Part shown: positions 8,476-15,866 of the stretch, one piece after another
How the letters are laid out: the number at the start of each line of letters is the position of its first letter
How positions within the stretch are numbered: the first letter of the stretch is position 1
From: Thermobifida cellulosilytica TB100
Lineage (GTDB): Bacteria > Actinomycetota > Actinomycetes > Streptosporangiales > Streptosporangiaceae
Assembly: GCF_001517975.1 (NCBI RefSeq)
Contig: NZ_KQ950188.1
Location: forward strand, 57,586 to 112,047
Length of the DNA stretch: 54,462 nt
Direction of reading: 5' to 3'
Notes under the pieces: model-generated
What the model saw: the letters and a program-made list of their open reading frames with translations, nothing else
Told to the model about the DNA's origin: nothing
The model's database searches: none
Made by a program: the position numbers and the translations under genes

Positions 8476-9080
8476 CCGGCCTGCGGCCGGCCCCGGCCGG
8501 TCGGCGGCACCCCGGCCCCGCCGCAGGGACCCCGCCGCGGTGCGCCCTGGACCTGTGCTCCCGGAGCGGCCCGGCGGAGTTCGCCGATCCGGCCACCCGG
8601 CGGCTGGTCGAGCACACCGGCTCCACCACCGAGCTCCTGGAGCAGTGGACCGGACAGCCCCTCACGGTGCGGGTGCTCCGGCAGTCCCGGCACCCCGCCC
8701 CGGCGTTCTGCCGCAGCGTCGCCGACCTCCTCCGCCTGGACCGGGACGCGCAGCTCGTCGTCCGCCGCTCCGAGCTCGCGGCCCCGAACGGCGCACCCGT
8801 CTCGCGCAACACCGTCGTGGCCGGCCTCCCGGCCGATCCCCGGCTGGCCGCGGCCCTGGCGGACCTCGCCCAGCCGCTGGGGCGGACCCTGGCGCCGCAC
8901 GCGGCCGACTTCGCGCGGGAGCTCGTGGCGTCCGGCCGCTCCCCGTGGCACCGGGAGACCGGGGGCCGCCGCGCCGACCGGGGGCGGGCGGTGTGGCGCG
9001 GCTACCTCCTCCGCTCCCGGGGAGTGCCCGTGGCCTACGTCGAAGAGCGCTTCGACCCGAGCCTGGTCGACGCCTCATGA
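8472..9080 (+). CDS. Chorismate-pyruvate lyase (UbiC/DUF98-like) protein, predicted 4-hydroxybenzoate synthase
   Basis: The 202-residue product aligns by eye with UbiC along its length. It shows STTELLEQWTGQPLTVRVLR (UbiC start of the beta sheet), VVRRSEL with the Arg that binds the substrate carboxylate, NGAPVSRNTVV, PLGRTLAPHAADFARELV, and a final strand VPVAYVEERF holding the acidic active-site residue. UbiC turns chorismate into 4-hydroxybenzoate and pyruvate. The first 40 residues are extra and Pro/Arg-rich. UTRA ligand domains share this fold, but no DNA-binding domain is attached. It is sandwiched by overlaps in a four-gene operon, and the flavin monooxygenase that follows would be a natural next step. 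Confidence 0.62.
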   Translation: MTGLRPAPAGRRHPGPAAGTPPRCALDLCSRSGPAEFADPATRRLVEHTGSTTELLEQWTGQPLTVRVLRQSRHPAPAFCRSVADLLRLDRDAQLVVRRSELAAPNGAPVSRNTVVAGLPADPRLAAALADLAQPLGRTLAPHAADFARELVASGRSPWHRETGGRRADRGRAVWRGYLLRSRGVPVAYVEERFDPSLVDAS

Positions 9081-10219
9081 GCGGGCTCGTCGTCGTCGGG
9101 GCGGGGCCCGTCGGGCTCACCGCCGGACTCGCCGCCCTCAGCCGCGGCACGCCGGTCACCGTGCTGGAGGCGGAGCCCCCGACCCGGGTCCGCCCCGGCA
9201 GCAGGGCCATCTTCGTCCACCAGGCGTCCCTGCGGACGTTCGAGCGGCTCCGGCCCGGCCTGGGACGGCAACTGGCCGCCGACGGCCTGGTCTGGAGCAC
9301 CAGACGGACGCTGTGGGCGGGACGGCAGGTCTACGCCCGCACCTACGGCCGGAGGCCGGCGGCCGACCTCCCGCCGTTCACCAGCCTGCCGCAGACCCTG
9401 CTGGAGGAGCGGCTGCGCCGCGCCTACGAGGAGGCCGGGGGCCGGATCGTCTGGAACACCCCCGTCACGGGGGTCGACCCCGGCCCGGACGGGGTGCGGG
9501 TGCGCACGGCGGACGGCGGCGGGACGGACGCCTCCCACGTGGTCGCCGCCGACGGCGCCCGCTCGGCGGTGCGCAGGTCCCTCGGCATCCCCCTCGCCGG
9601 GACGACGTCGGGCAGCGACTTCGTCGTCGTGGACGTCGCCGACGCGGCGCACCCGCTGCCTCCCGAGCGGGTGTTCCACTACCGGCACCCGGGCGTCGGC
9701 GGACGCAACGTGCTGCTGGTCCCGTTCCGCGGGGGGTGGCGCGTCGACCTCCAGTGCGCCGACGAGGAGGAGGCGGCCGACTTCGCGGGCGACCCCGACG
9801 GATGGCTGGCGGACGTGCTCCCCGGCCACGAGGTCACGTGGGTGTCCCGGTACCGCTTCCACCAGCGGGTCGCCGAGCGGCTGGTCGACGGCCGCCACCG
9901 GGTGCTCCTCGCCGGAGAGGCCGCCCACCTGTTCCCGCCTTTCGGGGCCCGGGGGATGAACTCGGGGATCGCCGACGCCGTCGCGGCGGTGGACGCCGTG
10001 GCCGACGGCGACGTCGGCCGCTACGACCGGGAGCGGCGGGCCGCGGCGTGGCAGAACTGCCGGGCCGCCGGCGCCGCGTGCGCGCACCTGCTGGCCCGCG
10101 GGCGGCGGGACCGGCTGCGCCAGCGGGGAGCCGCGCTGCTCGCCCCGTTCTGGGAACCGGCGGGACGGTGGCTCGACTCGGCGCCGTTCGGCCCCCCGCT
10201 GCGGAAGGTCCGGTACTGA
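9077..10219 (+). CDS. FAD-dependent aromatic-ring monooxygenase (first paralogue)
   Basis: The 380-residue class A flavoprotein hydroxylase has the Rossmann motif VVGAGPVGLTAGLAAL, the DG motif VVAADGARSAVRR and the FAD ribityl motif LLAGEAAHLFPPFGARGMN. It resembles MhpA/4-hydroxybenzoate hydroxylase-type enzymes that add oxygen ortho to a phenol or amine, or para with decarboxylation. It is clearly paralogous to the enzyme at 22682 (shared RVRPGSRA, WSTRRTL, PPFTSL, VSRYRF). It overlaps the UbiC-like gene and closes the operon before a strong hairpin, so 4-hydroxybenzoate or a derivative is the inferred substrate. Confidence 0.87.
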   Translation: MSGLVVVGAGPVGLTAGLAALSRGTPVTVLEAEPPTRVRPGSRAIFVHQASLRTFERLRPGLGRQLAADGLVWSTRRTLWAGRQVYARTYGRRPAADLPPFTSLPQTLLEERLRRAYEEAGGRIVWNTPVTGVDPGPDGVRVRTADGGGTDASHVVAADGARSAVRRSLGIPLAGTTSGSDFVVVDVADAAHPLPPERVFHYRHPGVGGRNVLLVPFRGGWRVDLQCADEEEAADFAGDPDGWLADVLPGHEVTWVSRYRFHQRVAERLVDGRHRVLLAGEAAHLFPPFGARGMNSGIADAVAAVDAVADGDVGRYDRERRAAAWQNCRAAGAACAHLLARGRRDRLRQRGAALLAPFWEPAGRWLDSAPFGPPLRKVRY

Positions 10220-10259
10220 CCGTCCCCGGCCGGGAGCGCACCGGCCCGGCCGGGGACGG
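10220..10259. terminator. Perfect 15-bp hairpin terminator
   Basis: Arms at 10220-10234 and 10245-10259 pair perfectly around a 10-base loop, starting at the last base of the stop codon neighbourhood of the monooxygenase gene. It ends the left operon of the cluster. Confidence 0.75.
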
Positions 10260-10292
10260 GGCGGCGCGGCCGGGGGTGCGGGCACGGCGAGA

Positions 10293-10323
10293 GGGCGGCC
10301 GGGTGCCCTCCTCCCGGCCGCCC
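10293..10323. terminator. 11-bp hairpin terminator facing the AhpD-like gene
   Basis: GGGCGGCCGGG at 10293-10303 pairs perfectly with 10313-10323. It sits beside the stop of the leftward gene at 10348 and likely terminates that transcript. Confidence 0.6.
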
Positions 10324-10347
10324 CGAGGGGACGCCTGCCGAGCCGCC

Positions 10348-10794
10348 TCAGCGCTTGGGCGGCTTCATCGCCGTGGTGACCCCGAGGCGGTTGTACAGGT
10401 TGATCAGCCCGATCGCCATGATCAGCGCGGCGATCTCCTTCTCGGAGAAGTGCCTGGCGGCCTCGTCGTAGACCTCGTCCGACACGCCGTGGTCGCCGAG
10501 CCTGGTCACCTCGTCGACCAGGGCCAGGGCGGCGCGCTCGGCGTCGGTGAAGTGGTCGCCCGCCTCCCGCCACGCCCCGACGAGGAGGAGCCGCTGCACC
10601 GACTCGCCCGCCTTCAGCGCGGTGTGCGCGTGCAGGTCGACGCAGAAAGCGCACCCGTTCAGAAACGAGGCGCGGAGCTTGACCAGTTCGTAGAGCTCCT
10701 GGTCGAGAACTCCTTCGATGATCCCGTTGATTTCGGCGAGTTTCGCGTACGCGTCGGGAAGCTGCTTCGCGGCTTGGACCCGGTTGCCGGCCAT
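10348..10794 (-). CDS. AhpD-like carboxymuconolactone decarboxylase-family protein
   Basis: The 148-residue alpha-helical protein has the AhpD active-site pattern CAFCVDLHAH around residues 48-57 and the tail LYNRLGVTTAM. Family members are alkylhydroperoxidases or, in the CMD branch, aromatic-ring-product decarboxylases. GGAGGAG precedes the ATG. It is the only leftward gene in the cluster, divergent from the Tat oxidase across a 730-base control region containing paired operators, so co-regulation is likely. It could protect against peroxide made by the flavin oxidase (H2O2 is the normal by-product of that family). Confidence 0.87.
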   Translation of the reverse strand: MAGNRVQAAKQLPDAYAKLAEINGIIEGVLDQELYELVKLRASFLNGCAFCVDLHAHTALKAGESVQRLLLVGAWREAGDHFTDAERAALALVDEVTRLGDHGVSDEVYDEAARHFSEKEIAALIMAIGLINLYNRLGVTTAMKPPKR

Positions 10795-10872
10795 AAAGTT
10801 GTCTCCTCCACACGGCTTCGCTGCCATGGCATTCCAAGGAGCAGACGATAACGGCTGGCGTGGGCGTTGGAA

Positions 10873-10890
10873 ATGGCAATGAATTGCTAT
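10873..10890. promoter_or_regulatory. Operator-like palindrome ATGGCAA-N4-TTGCTAT (copy 1)
   Basis: The arms are ATGGCAA and TTGCTAT with one mismatch, separated by TGAA. It lies 79 bases upstream of the AhpD-like start. The same motif recurs at 11070. Confidence 0.55.
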
Positions 10891-11069
10891 GTCCCAGGTC
10901 ACTTTCTCGCCCGTGCGCCGCGGCGGACCCCGGCGGCGGAGGCGGCTCCGGCCGGGGCAGCGGCGGGGCGCCGCCCCCCGGCTCCCGGGGCGCAGAACCC
11001 GCTCTGGCCTCGTACTTCGCCGCATCTGACGCCCTGGAAAGAAGGACGGGACGGTTCCGGAAAGCCGGG

Positions 11070-11087
11070 ATGGCAATGTCTTGCCAT
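11070..11087. promoter_or_regulatory. Operator-like palindrome ATGGCAA-N4-TTGCCAT (copy 2)
   Basis: The 7-bp arms are perfect around TGTC. It lies on the oxidase side of the divergent region, 197 bases from copy 1, and is followed by the AT-rich stretch CCATATAGC. Two matched sites suggest one regulator, perhaps the cluster's LuxR protein or an outside factor, controlling both directions. Confidence 0.55.
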
Positions 11088-11524
11088 GGTCCATATAGCA
11101 GAGAACAGCCAGTGAATTGTTATTTATATCGGGCATTCCGTACGGGTACGCTTCCGGTGGTTTGCTCGATTGTGAATGCCGGGGTGCGGTGGTGCCCCTG
11201 TGAATTCAGTGAATGCTTGGAGGTGGCTGTTCTGTCGTCTTCCGCAGGCCGGTATCCCCGGCGGTCCGCGCCGGTACGGTGCGGAGACGCCCCGCGGTCC
11301 CCGCAGAAAAAGAAGAGGTTTTCCTTCCGCCGCCCCGCCGGACATTTTTTCTGCTGACGGTACGGGGACCCTTTTCCGAATGATCCGAAGGACGTCCGAC
11401 CGGAGGAGAGAAAGGAGTCGGGTGCGGACGGGACGCCCCGGCCGGCGCCGCGGCACCCCGAGGACGCCCGCCTGACGCGCCCTCCGGCTCCCTCCGTCTC
11501 CGACAACCCAGACAAGGGCTAGTT

Positions 11525-13066
11525 GTGGCTATCGACAGAAGAAGTCTCCTGCGTATCGGTGCCGTCGCCGCCGCAGCCTCCGTGACCGCGGGGGTCGGCG
11601 GGTCGTCGGCCGCCCCCGCGCTCGCCCACGGCAGAGGCCCCCGCGGCGGCAACAAGTGGGACCAGTTGCGCCGACACGTCCACGGCGACGTCGTCCTGCC
11701 CGGCGACCCCACCTACGAGCAGGCAATCCAGCTCCAGGTCGCCGAGTACGACAGGATCCGCCCCGCCGCCGTCCTCTACTGCGAGAGCGAGCACGACGTC
11801 CGCACCGGCATCCTGTTCGCCCAGGACCACGGCCTGCACGCGGTGGCCCGCAGCGGCGGGCACAGCAACGCCGGATACTCCACGACCGAGGGCCTCGTCA
11901 TCGACGTGTCCCGGAGGAAGAAGGTGCTGGCGGGCCCGACGACCACCAAGATCGAGACGGGCTTGCAGGCCGTCGACGTCCTGGACGCGCTGGCCCACCG
12001 CGGCATCGCGCTGCCCAACGGCACCTGCCCGACCGTGTCCGTGGCGGGCTTCGTCACCGGCGGCGGCACCGGCCCCTTCAGCCGGAAGTACGGCGTCGCC
12101 TCCGACCGGATCCGGGCCGCGCGGGTGGTCCTCGCCGACGGCCGGACCGTCGTCTGCGACGAACGCCAGCGCTCCGACCTGCTGTGGGCCCTGCGCGGCG
12201 GCGGGGGAGGCAACTTCGGCATCATCACCCAGTACACCCTCGACCAGGTCCCGATCACCCGGATGTGCCAGTACCGGCTCGTGTGGCACTGGAACGACAC
12301 GGTCCGCCTGATCACGGGCCTCCAGGAGTGGATCGCCGACCTGCCCGAGGAGATCGCCGCCGACCTGCTGGTCATCGCCCCCGCCACCCCCGGGACCGCG
12401 CCGCTCGTGCAGCTCGTGGGCACCTCCCTGGGCAGCCTGGAGACCCTCGACGCCGAACTCGACCGGCTCATCGGCCTCACGGGCAGGCAGCCGACGGAGC
12501 GCACCGCGGTCGACCTGCCCTACCGCGACGCGATGATGCGCGTGTGGAGCTGCTCGGACAAGACGGTCGAGCAGTGCCACCGGACCGGCACCACCCCGGA
12601 GGGGACCCTCCCCAGGGACGCCTTCCGCCTCACCCGCTCCCGCCTCGTCGACGACCCCATTCCCGAGACCGGCGTCGAGGACATCCTGGCAGCGTTCGAG
12701 AACGGGCACGCCGCAGGCCAGGTCCGCGTCATGTCGCTGCGCGTCATGGGCGGGCAGGTCAACGCCCTCGCCCCCCGCGACACCGCGTTCTTCCACCGCA
12801 CCGCCGCGTTCAACCTCTCGTTCAGCTTCGGCCTCACCAGCACCGACGCCTCCGAGGAGGAGAAGCAGACGGTGCTCGGCCACCTCCACGACGGGTTCGA
12901 CGTGTTCGACGCCTACTCCAACGGCCACACGCTCCAGAACTTCACCGACCCCTACCTGGAGAACTGGCGGGACGCCTACTACGGGGACAACCGCCGCCGG
13001 CTCAGCCAGGTGAAGAAGAAGTACGACCCCCACGGCTTCTTCACCTTCGAGCAGTCCGTCTCCTGA
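11525..13066 (+). CDS. Tat-exported BBE-type FAD-linked oxidase
   Basis: The 513-residue product starts at GTG with a Tat signal (DRRSLLRIGAVAAAAS, cleavage near APALAHG). The PCMH FAD domain follows: ARSGGHSNAGYS holds the His that carries FAD, and CPTVSVAGFVTGGGTG supplies the second, cysteinyl link. The C-terminal BBE segment ends YYGDNRRRLSQVKKKYDPHGFF. Bicovalent BBE enzymes oxidise sugars, alkaloids and phenolic intermediates and release H2O2. An exported oxidase in the cluster suggests a late step outside the cytoplasm. It opens the rightward operon; spacing to the next gene is 203 bases. Confidence 0.92.
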   Translation: MAIDRRSLLRIGAVAAAASVTAGVGGSSAAPALAHGRGPRGGNKWDQLRRHVHGDVVLPGDPTYEQAIQLQVAEYDRIRPAAVLYCESEHDVRTGILFAQDHGLHAVARSGGHSNAGYSTTEGLVIDVSRRKKVLAGPTTTKIETGLQAVDVLDALAHRGIALPNGTCPTVSVAGFVTGGGTGPFSRKYGVASDRIRAARVVLADGRTVVCDERQRSDLLWALRGGGGGNFGIITQYTLDQVPITRMCQYRLVWHWNDTVRLITGLQEWIADLPEEIAADLLVIAPATPGTAPLVQLVGTSLGSLETLDAELDRLIGLTGRQPTERTAVDLPYRDAMMRVWSCSDKTVEQCHRTGTTPEGTLPRDAFRLTRSRLVDDPIPETGVEDILAAFENGHAAGQVRVMSLRVMGGQVNALAPRDTAFFHRTAAFNLSFSFGLTSTDASEEEKQTVLGHLHDGFDVFDAYSNGHTLQNFTDPYLENWRDAYYGDNRRRLSQVKKKYDPHGFFTFEQSVS

Positions 13067-13269
13067 CCCGCCGACAGGCCGGAGACGGCCCCGACCCCCC
13101 GGACCGGTCCGGCGCGTGCCGGCGCACGGGCCCGCGCGCCGGACCTTCCACACCGGCCGCCGACGCACGGCCGGCCCCGACCCCGGAACCCAAGCCCTAC
13201 CGGGCCGGCGCCGCGGCCGGGGCCGACCCACGGGCACACCGCGACGACGCAGCGAATGCAGAGGTGGAC

Positions 13270-14355
13270 ATGGACAACCTGTTGCACGGGATCTCCCACG
13301 AGGAGGCCGCCAAAGATCCGGACGGCTACCTGCGCGAGGTCCTGAAATGGCACTTCTCCCCCGAGACCGGGTCCCGCTTCTGGCGGGAACGGGCCGCGAG
13401 GCTGGACTTCGACCCGCTCACCGACATCACGCGGATCAGTGACCTGCGCCGCTTCCCCGACCTCAGCGACGACCTGCGCACCGTCCCGGCGGAGGACCTG
13501 ATCCCGGCGGGCGCCCGGGGCGACACCTTCGAGGTGTTCGAGTCGGGCGGCACCACGGGCGCGCCCAAGCGCGTGGTGGACAGCGCCTCCCGCAGCCAGA
13601 ACGTCCTCTGGGTCAGCCGGGCGCTGCGGGAGTACGGCTTCCCCGACCAGGGGCACTGGCTGCACGTCGGCCCCAGCGGCCCCCACGTGGTCGGACGCAC
13701 CGTCAAACACCTGGCCGCCGAGCGCGGCGCCCTGTGCTTCACCGTCGACTTCGACCCGCGCTGGGTCAAGCGGCTGCTCGCCGCGGGCCGGACCGACCTC
13801 GCCAACGAGTACCGCGAGTACCTCCTCGACCAGGTGGAGCTGATCGTCAGCTCCCAGGACGTCCGGGTGCTCTTCATCACCCCGCCGGTCCTGGAGTCCC
13901 TGTGCACCCGGACCGCGCTGTACGAGAAGGTCGCCGAACGCCTGCGCGGCCTGCTGTGGGCGGGGACCAGCGTCAGCGCCGAGACCCTCTGGCAGATCGA
14001 GCACACCTTCTTCCCCGACGCGGCCGTGGCCGCCATCTACGGCAACACCCTGATGGGCATCGCGCCGCAGCGCCCGCGGGAGGAGGGGGACGCCCACCAC
14101 TGCGTGTTCACGCCCTTCTTCCCCCAGTCCGTCGTGGAGGTCGTCGACTCCGAGACCCGCGAGCAGGTCGGCTACGGGGAACGCGGCCGGGTGCTCATGC
14201 ACCTGCTCAGCAGGGACATGTTCCTCCCCAACGTCCTGGAGCGCGACACGGCCGTCCGGGTCGCGCCGGGCGCGGGGACGACGGTGGACGGCCTCGCCGA
14301 CATCGCCCCCTACCAGGACGGAACCGGAACCAAGGTCATCGAGGGGGTCTACTGA
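13270..14355 (+). CDS. LuxE/EhpF-like acyl-adenylating enzyme
   Basis: The 361-residue ANL-type enzyme is short for its class, lacking the usual C-terminal lid, as in LuxE acyl-protein synthetase and EhpF. The nucleotide loop is ESGGTTGAPKRV (near residue 97); other landmarks are YGNTLMGIAPQ and the final DGTGTKVIEGVY. LuxE activates a fatty acid and passes it to the LuxC reductase; EhpF does the equivalent for a phenazine carboxylate. The next gene is a LuxC-type reductase overlapping by one base, so the two should form a complex reducing an aryl carboxylic acid to an aldehyde. The acid is inferred to be a cluster benzoate. Confidence 0.75.
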   Translation: MDNLLHGISHEEAAKDPDGYLREVLKWHFSPETGSRFWRERAARLDFDPLTDITRISDLRRFPDLSDDLRTVPAEDLIPAGARGDTFEVFESGGTTGAPKRVVDSASRSQNVLWVSRALREYGFPDQGHWLHVGPSGPHVVGRTVKHLAAERGALCFTVDFDPRWVKRLLAAGRTDLANEYREYLLDQVELIVSSQDVRVLFITPPVLESLCTRTALYEKVAERLRGLLWAGTSVSAETLWQIEHTFFPDAAVAAIYGNTLMGIAPQRPREEGDAHHCVFTPFFPQSVVEVVDSETREQVGYGERGRVLMHLLSRDMFLPNVLERDTAVRVAPGAGTTVDGLADIAPYQDGTGTKVIEGVY

Positions 14356-15731
14356 TGGCAGCACCGACGGCACCACTGCGGATCGACCCCGTCGTCTGCG
14401 GGGAGGCCGTGCCCAGCAGGGACCGGACCCGGCTGGACGGCGTCGACGGCACCCCGCTCGCCGACATCGGCACCGCGCCCCGGCTCCTGGCGCAGGCCGC
14501 CGTCAACCGGATGCGCCGCTCCTCCCGCGGCGCGACACCGGGACCCGAGGTCTTCGCCGAGGCCGGACGGTTCTTCGCGGAGTCGGAACTGGACGGCGAG
14601 ACCCCCGCGGACTACCGGCGCCGGGTCAGCGCCGCCACGGGCGCGCCGGTCGCCGTCGTCGACCGGGCCATCGAGGGGATCAGGGACAGCCTCGGCCAGG
14701 TCGAGCGGCTGAACAGCGCCGAGCTGCCCCAGCCGTTCGCCGTGCCCGGTTTCGAGACGCGCTGGGTGCCCCGGGGCCTGCTGCTGGCCGCCATCGTGCC
14801 CAACAACCACCCCGAGCCCAACGTCTCCTGGGTGCGCGCGCTCGCCCTCGGCTACAGCGTGGCCGTCCGGCCGGGCAGCCGCGACCCGTTCACCCCGCGC
14901 CGGCTCGTGTCGGCGCTGCTCGCCGCCGGGCTGCCCCCGCAGCGGGTGAGCCTGCTGCCCGGAAGCCACGACCTGGGGGAGCACCTGCTCGCCCAGGCCG
15001 ACCTGGGGCTGTTCTACGGCGGCCCGGACGCGGTGGAGCGCTGGCGGACCCGCAGCGACGTGCTGGTGCGGGGCCCCGGCCGCAGCAAGGCGCTGGTCGA
15101 CGTGCCGGTGACCGGGGACCTCGTCGACGACCTCGTGGACTGGATCGCCGACGACGCCGGGGTGCGGTGCAACAACACCTCGGCGGTGCTGGTCCACGGC
15201 GACCACACCGCGCTCGCCGACCAGTTGGCGGAGCGGCTCGCCAAACTGCCGCTGCTGCACCCCCGGGACCCGGAGGCGGTGCTCCCCGCGATCAGCCTGC
15301 ACGACGCCGACGCGATGCGCGAGTACCTGCGGGACCTGACGCGGGAGGCGGTCGACCACTCCGCCCGCCACTACGCGGACGGCCCGGTGGCCGAGACCGT
15401 CGACGGCACCGTCCTGATGCGGCCCCTCGTCGTGTCCGTCGACGACCCGTCCCATCCCCTGGTCGGCACGGAGCTGCCGTTCCCGTTCGTCGTGGTGGCG
15501 CCGTGGCGGGAGGAGGACGGCGTCGCCGTCCTGCGCGACTCGCTGGTGGTGAGCGTGCTCAGCGAACGGCAGGACCTCGTCGAGGCGCTGGTCCTGGAAC
15601 CGAGCGTGCGCAAGGTCGTGGTGGGGCGCACCCGCCCGTGGACCTCCCTGCCCGAACTCCCGCACGACGGCAGCCTCGCCGGCTTCCTCATGGAGCCGAA
15701 GGCGTACGTGAACGTCGCGGCCACTGCCTGA
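14355..15731 (+). CDS. LuxC/EhpG-like acyl-CoA reductase
   Basis: The 458-residue aldehyde-dehydrogenase-fold protein is of the acyl-CoA reductase (LuxC) type. VAIVPNNHPEPNVSW is replaced here by LAAIVPNNHPEPN, a coenzyme-binding strand. The catalytic cysteine is probably Cys272 in VRCNNTSAVLV, and FVVVAPWREED lies near the C-terminus. LuxC accepts an acyl group from LuxE and reduces it with NADPH to the aldehyde. Start and preceding stop share one base, so expression with the LuxE-like gene is coupled. No fatty-acid or luciferase gene is nearby, which argues for an aromatic substrate. Confidence 0.78.
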   Translation: MAAPTAPLRIDPVVCGEAVPSRDRTRLDGVDGTPLADIGTAPRLLAQAAVNRMRRSSRGATPGPEVFAEAGRFFAESELDGETPADYRRRVSAATGAPVAVVDRAIEGIRDSLGQVERLNSAELPQPFAVPGFETRWVPRGLLLAAIVPNNHPEPNVSWVRALALGYSVAVRPGSRDPFTPRRLVSALLAAGLPPQRVSLLPGSHDLGEHLLAQADLGLFYGGPDAVERWRTRSDVLVRGPGRSKALVDVPVTGDLVDDLVDWIADDAGVRCNNTSAVLVHGDHTALADQLAERLAKLPLLHPRDPEAVLPAISLHDADAMREYLRDLTREAVDHSARHYADGPVAETVDGTVLMRPLVVSVDDPSHPLVGTELPFPFVVVAPWREEDGVAVLRDSLVVSVLSERQDLVEALVLEPSVRKVVVGRTRPWTSLPELPHDGSLAGFLMEPKAYVNVAATA

Positions 15732-15781
15732 ACCCGCCACAGGGAGGAAGGACCGCCGCTCCGCGAACCCTCCGCGACCAC

Positions 15782-15814
15782 CGGTCCCGGGCGCCGACCC
15801 CGGCCCCGGGACCG
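15782..15814. terminator. 10-bp intra-operon hairpin
   Basis: CGGTCCCGGG at 15782-15791 pairs perfectly with 15805-15814 in the 135-base gap between the reductase and the DAHP synthase. It may partly terminate or stabilise the upstream message. Confidence 0.4.
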
Positions 15815-15866
15815 CGCCGGAGTCCGGAACCGACAAGCCCTCCTCCGGATAGGAGCACCGATCCCC

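Larger units (their letters stand above)
10795..11524. other. 730-base divergent control region without a gene
   Basis: No open frame here has coding character on either strand. The segment alternates between GC-dense blocks (10910-11030) and AT-rich patches (10840-10890, 11065-11220, 11305-11355). The AT-rich parts hold two copies of one palindromic motif (10873-10890, 11070-11087). It separates the leftward AhpD-like gene from the rightward biosynthetic operon, so it should hold both promoters. Confidence 0.65.

Noticed and set aside
13270-15731. Bacterial luciferase (lux) operon
   Set aside because: LuxA/LuxB and LuxD are absent; only the reductase-type pair is present, in an aromatic-acid context.
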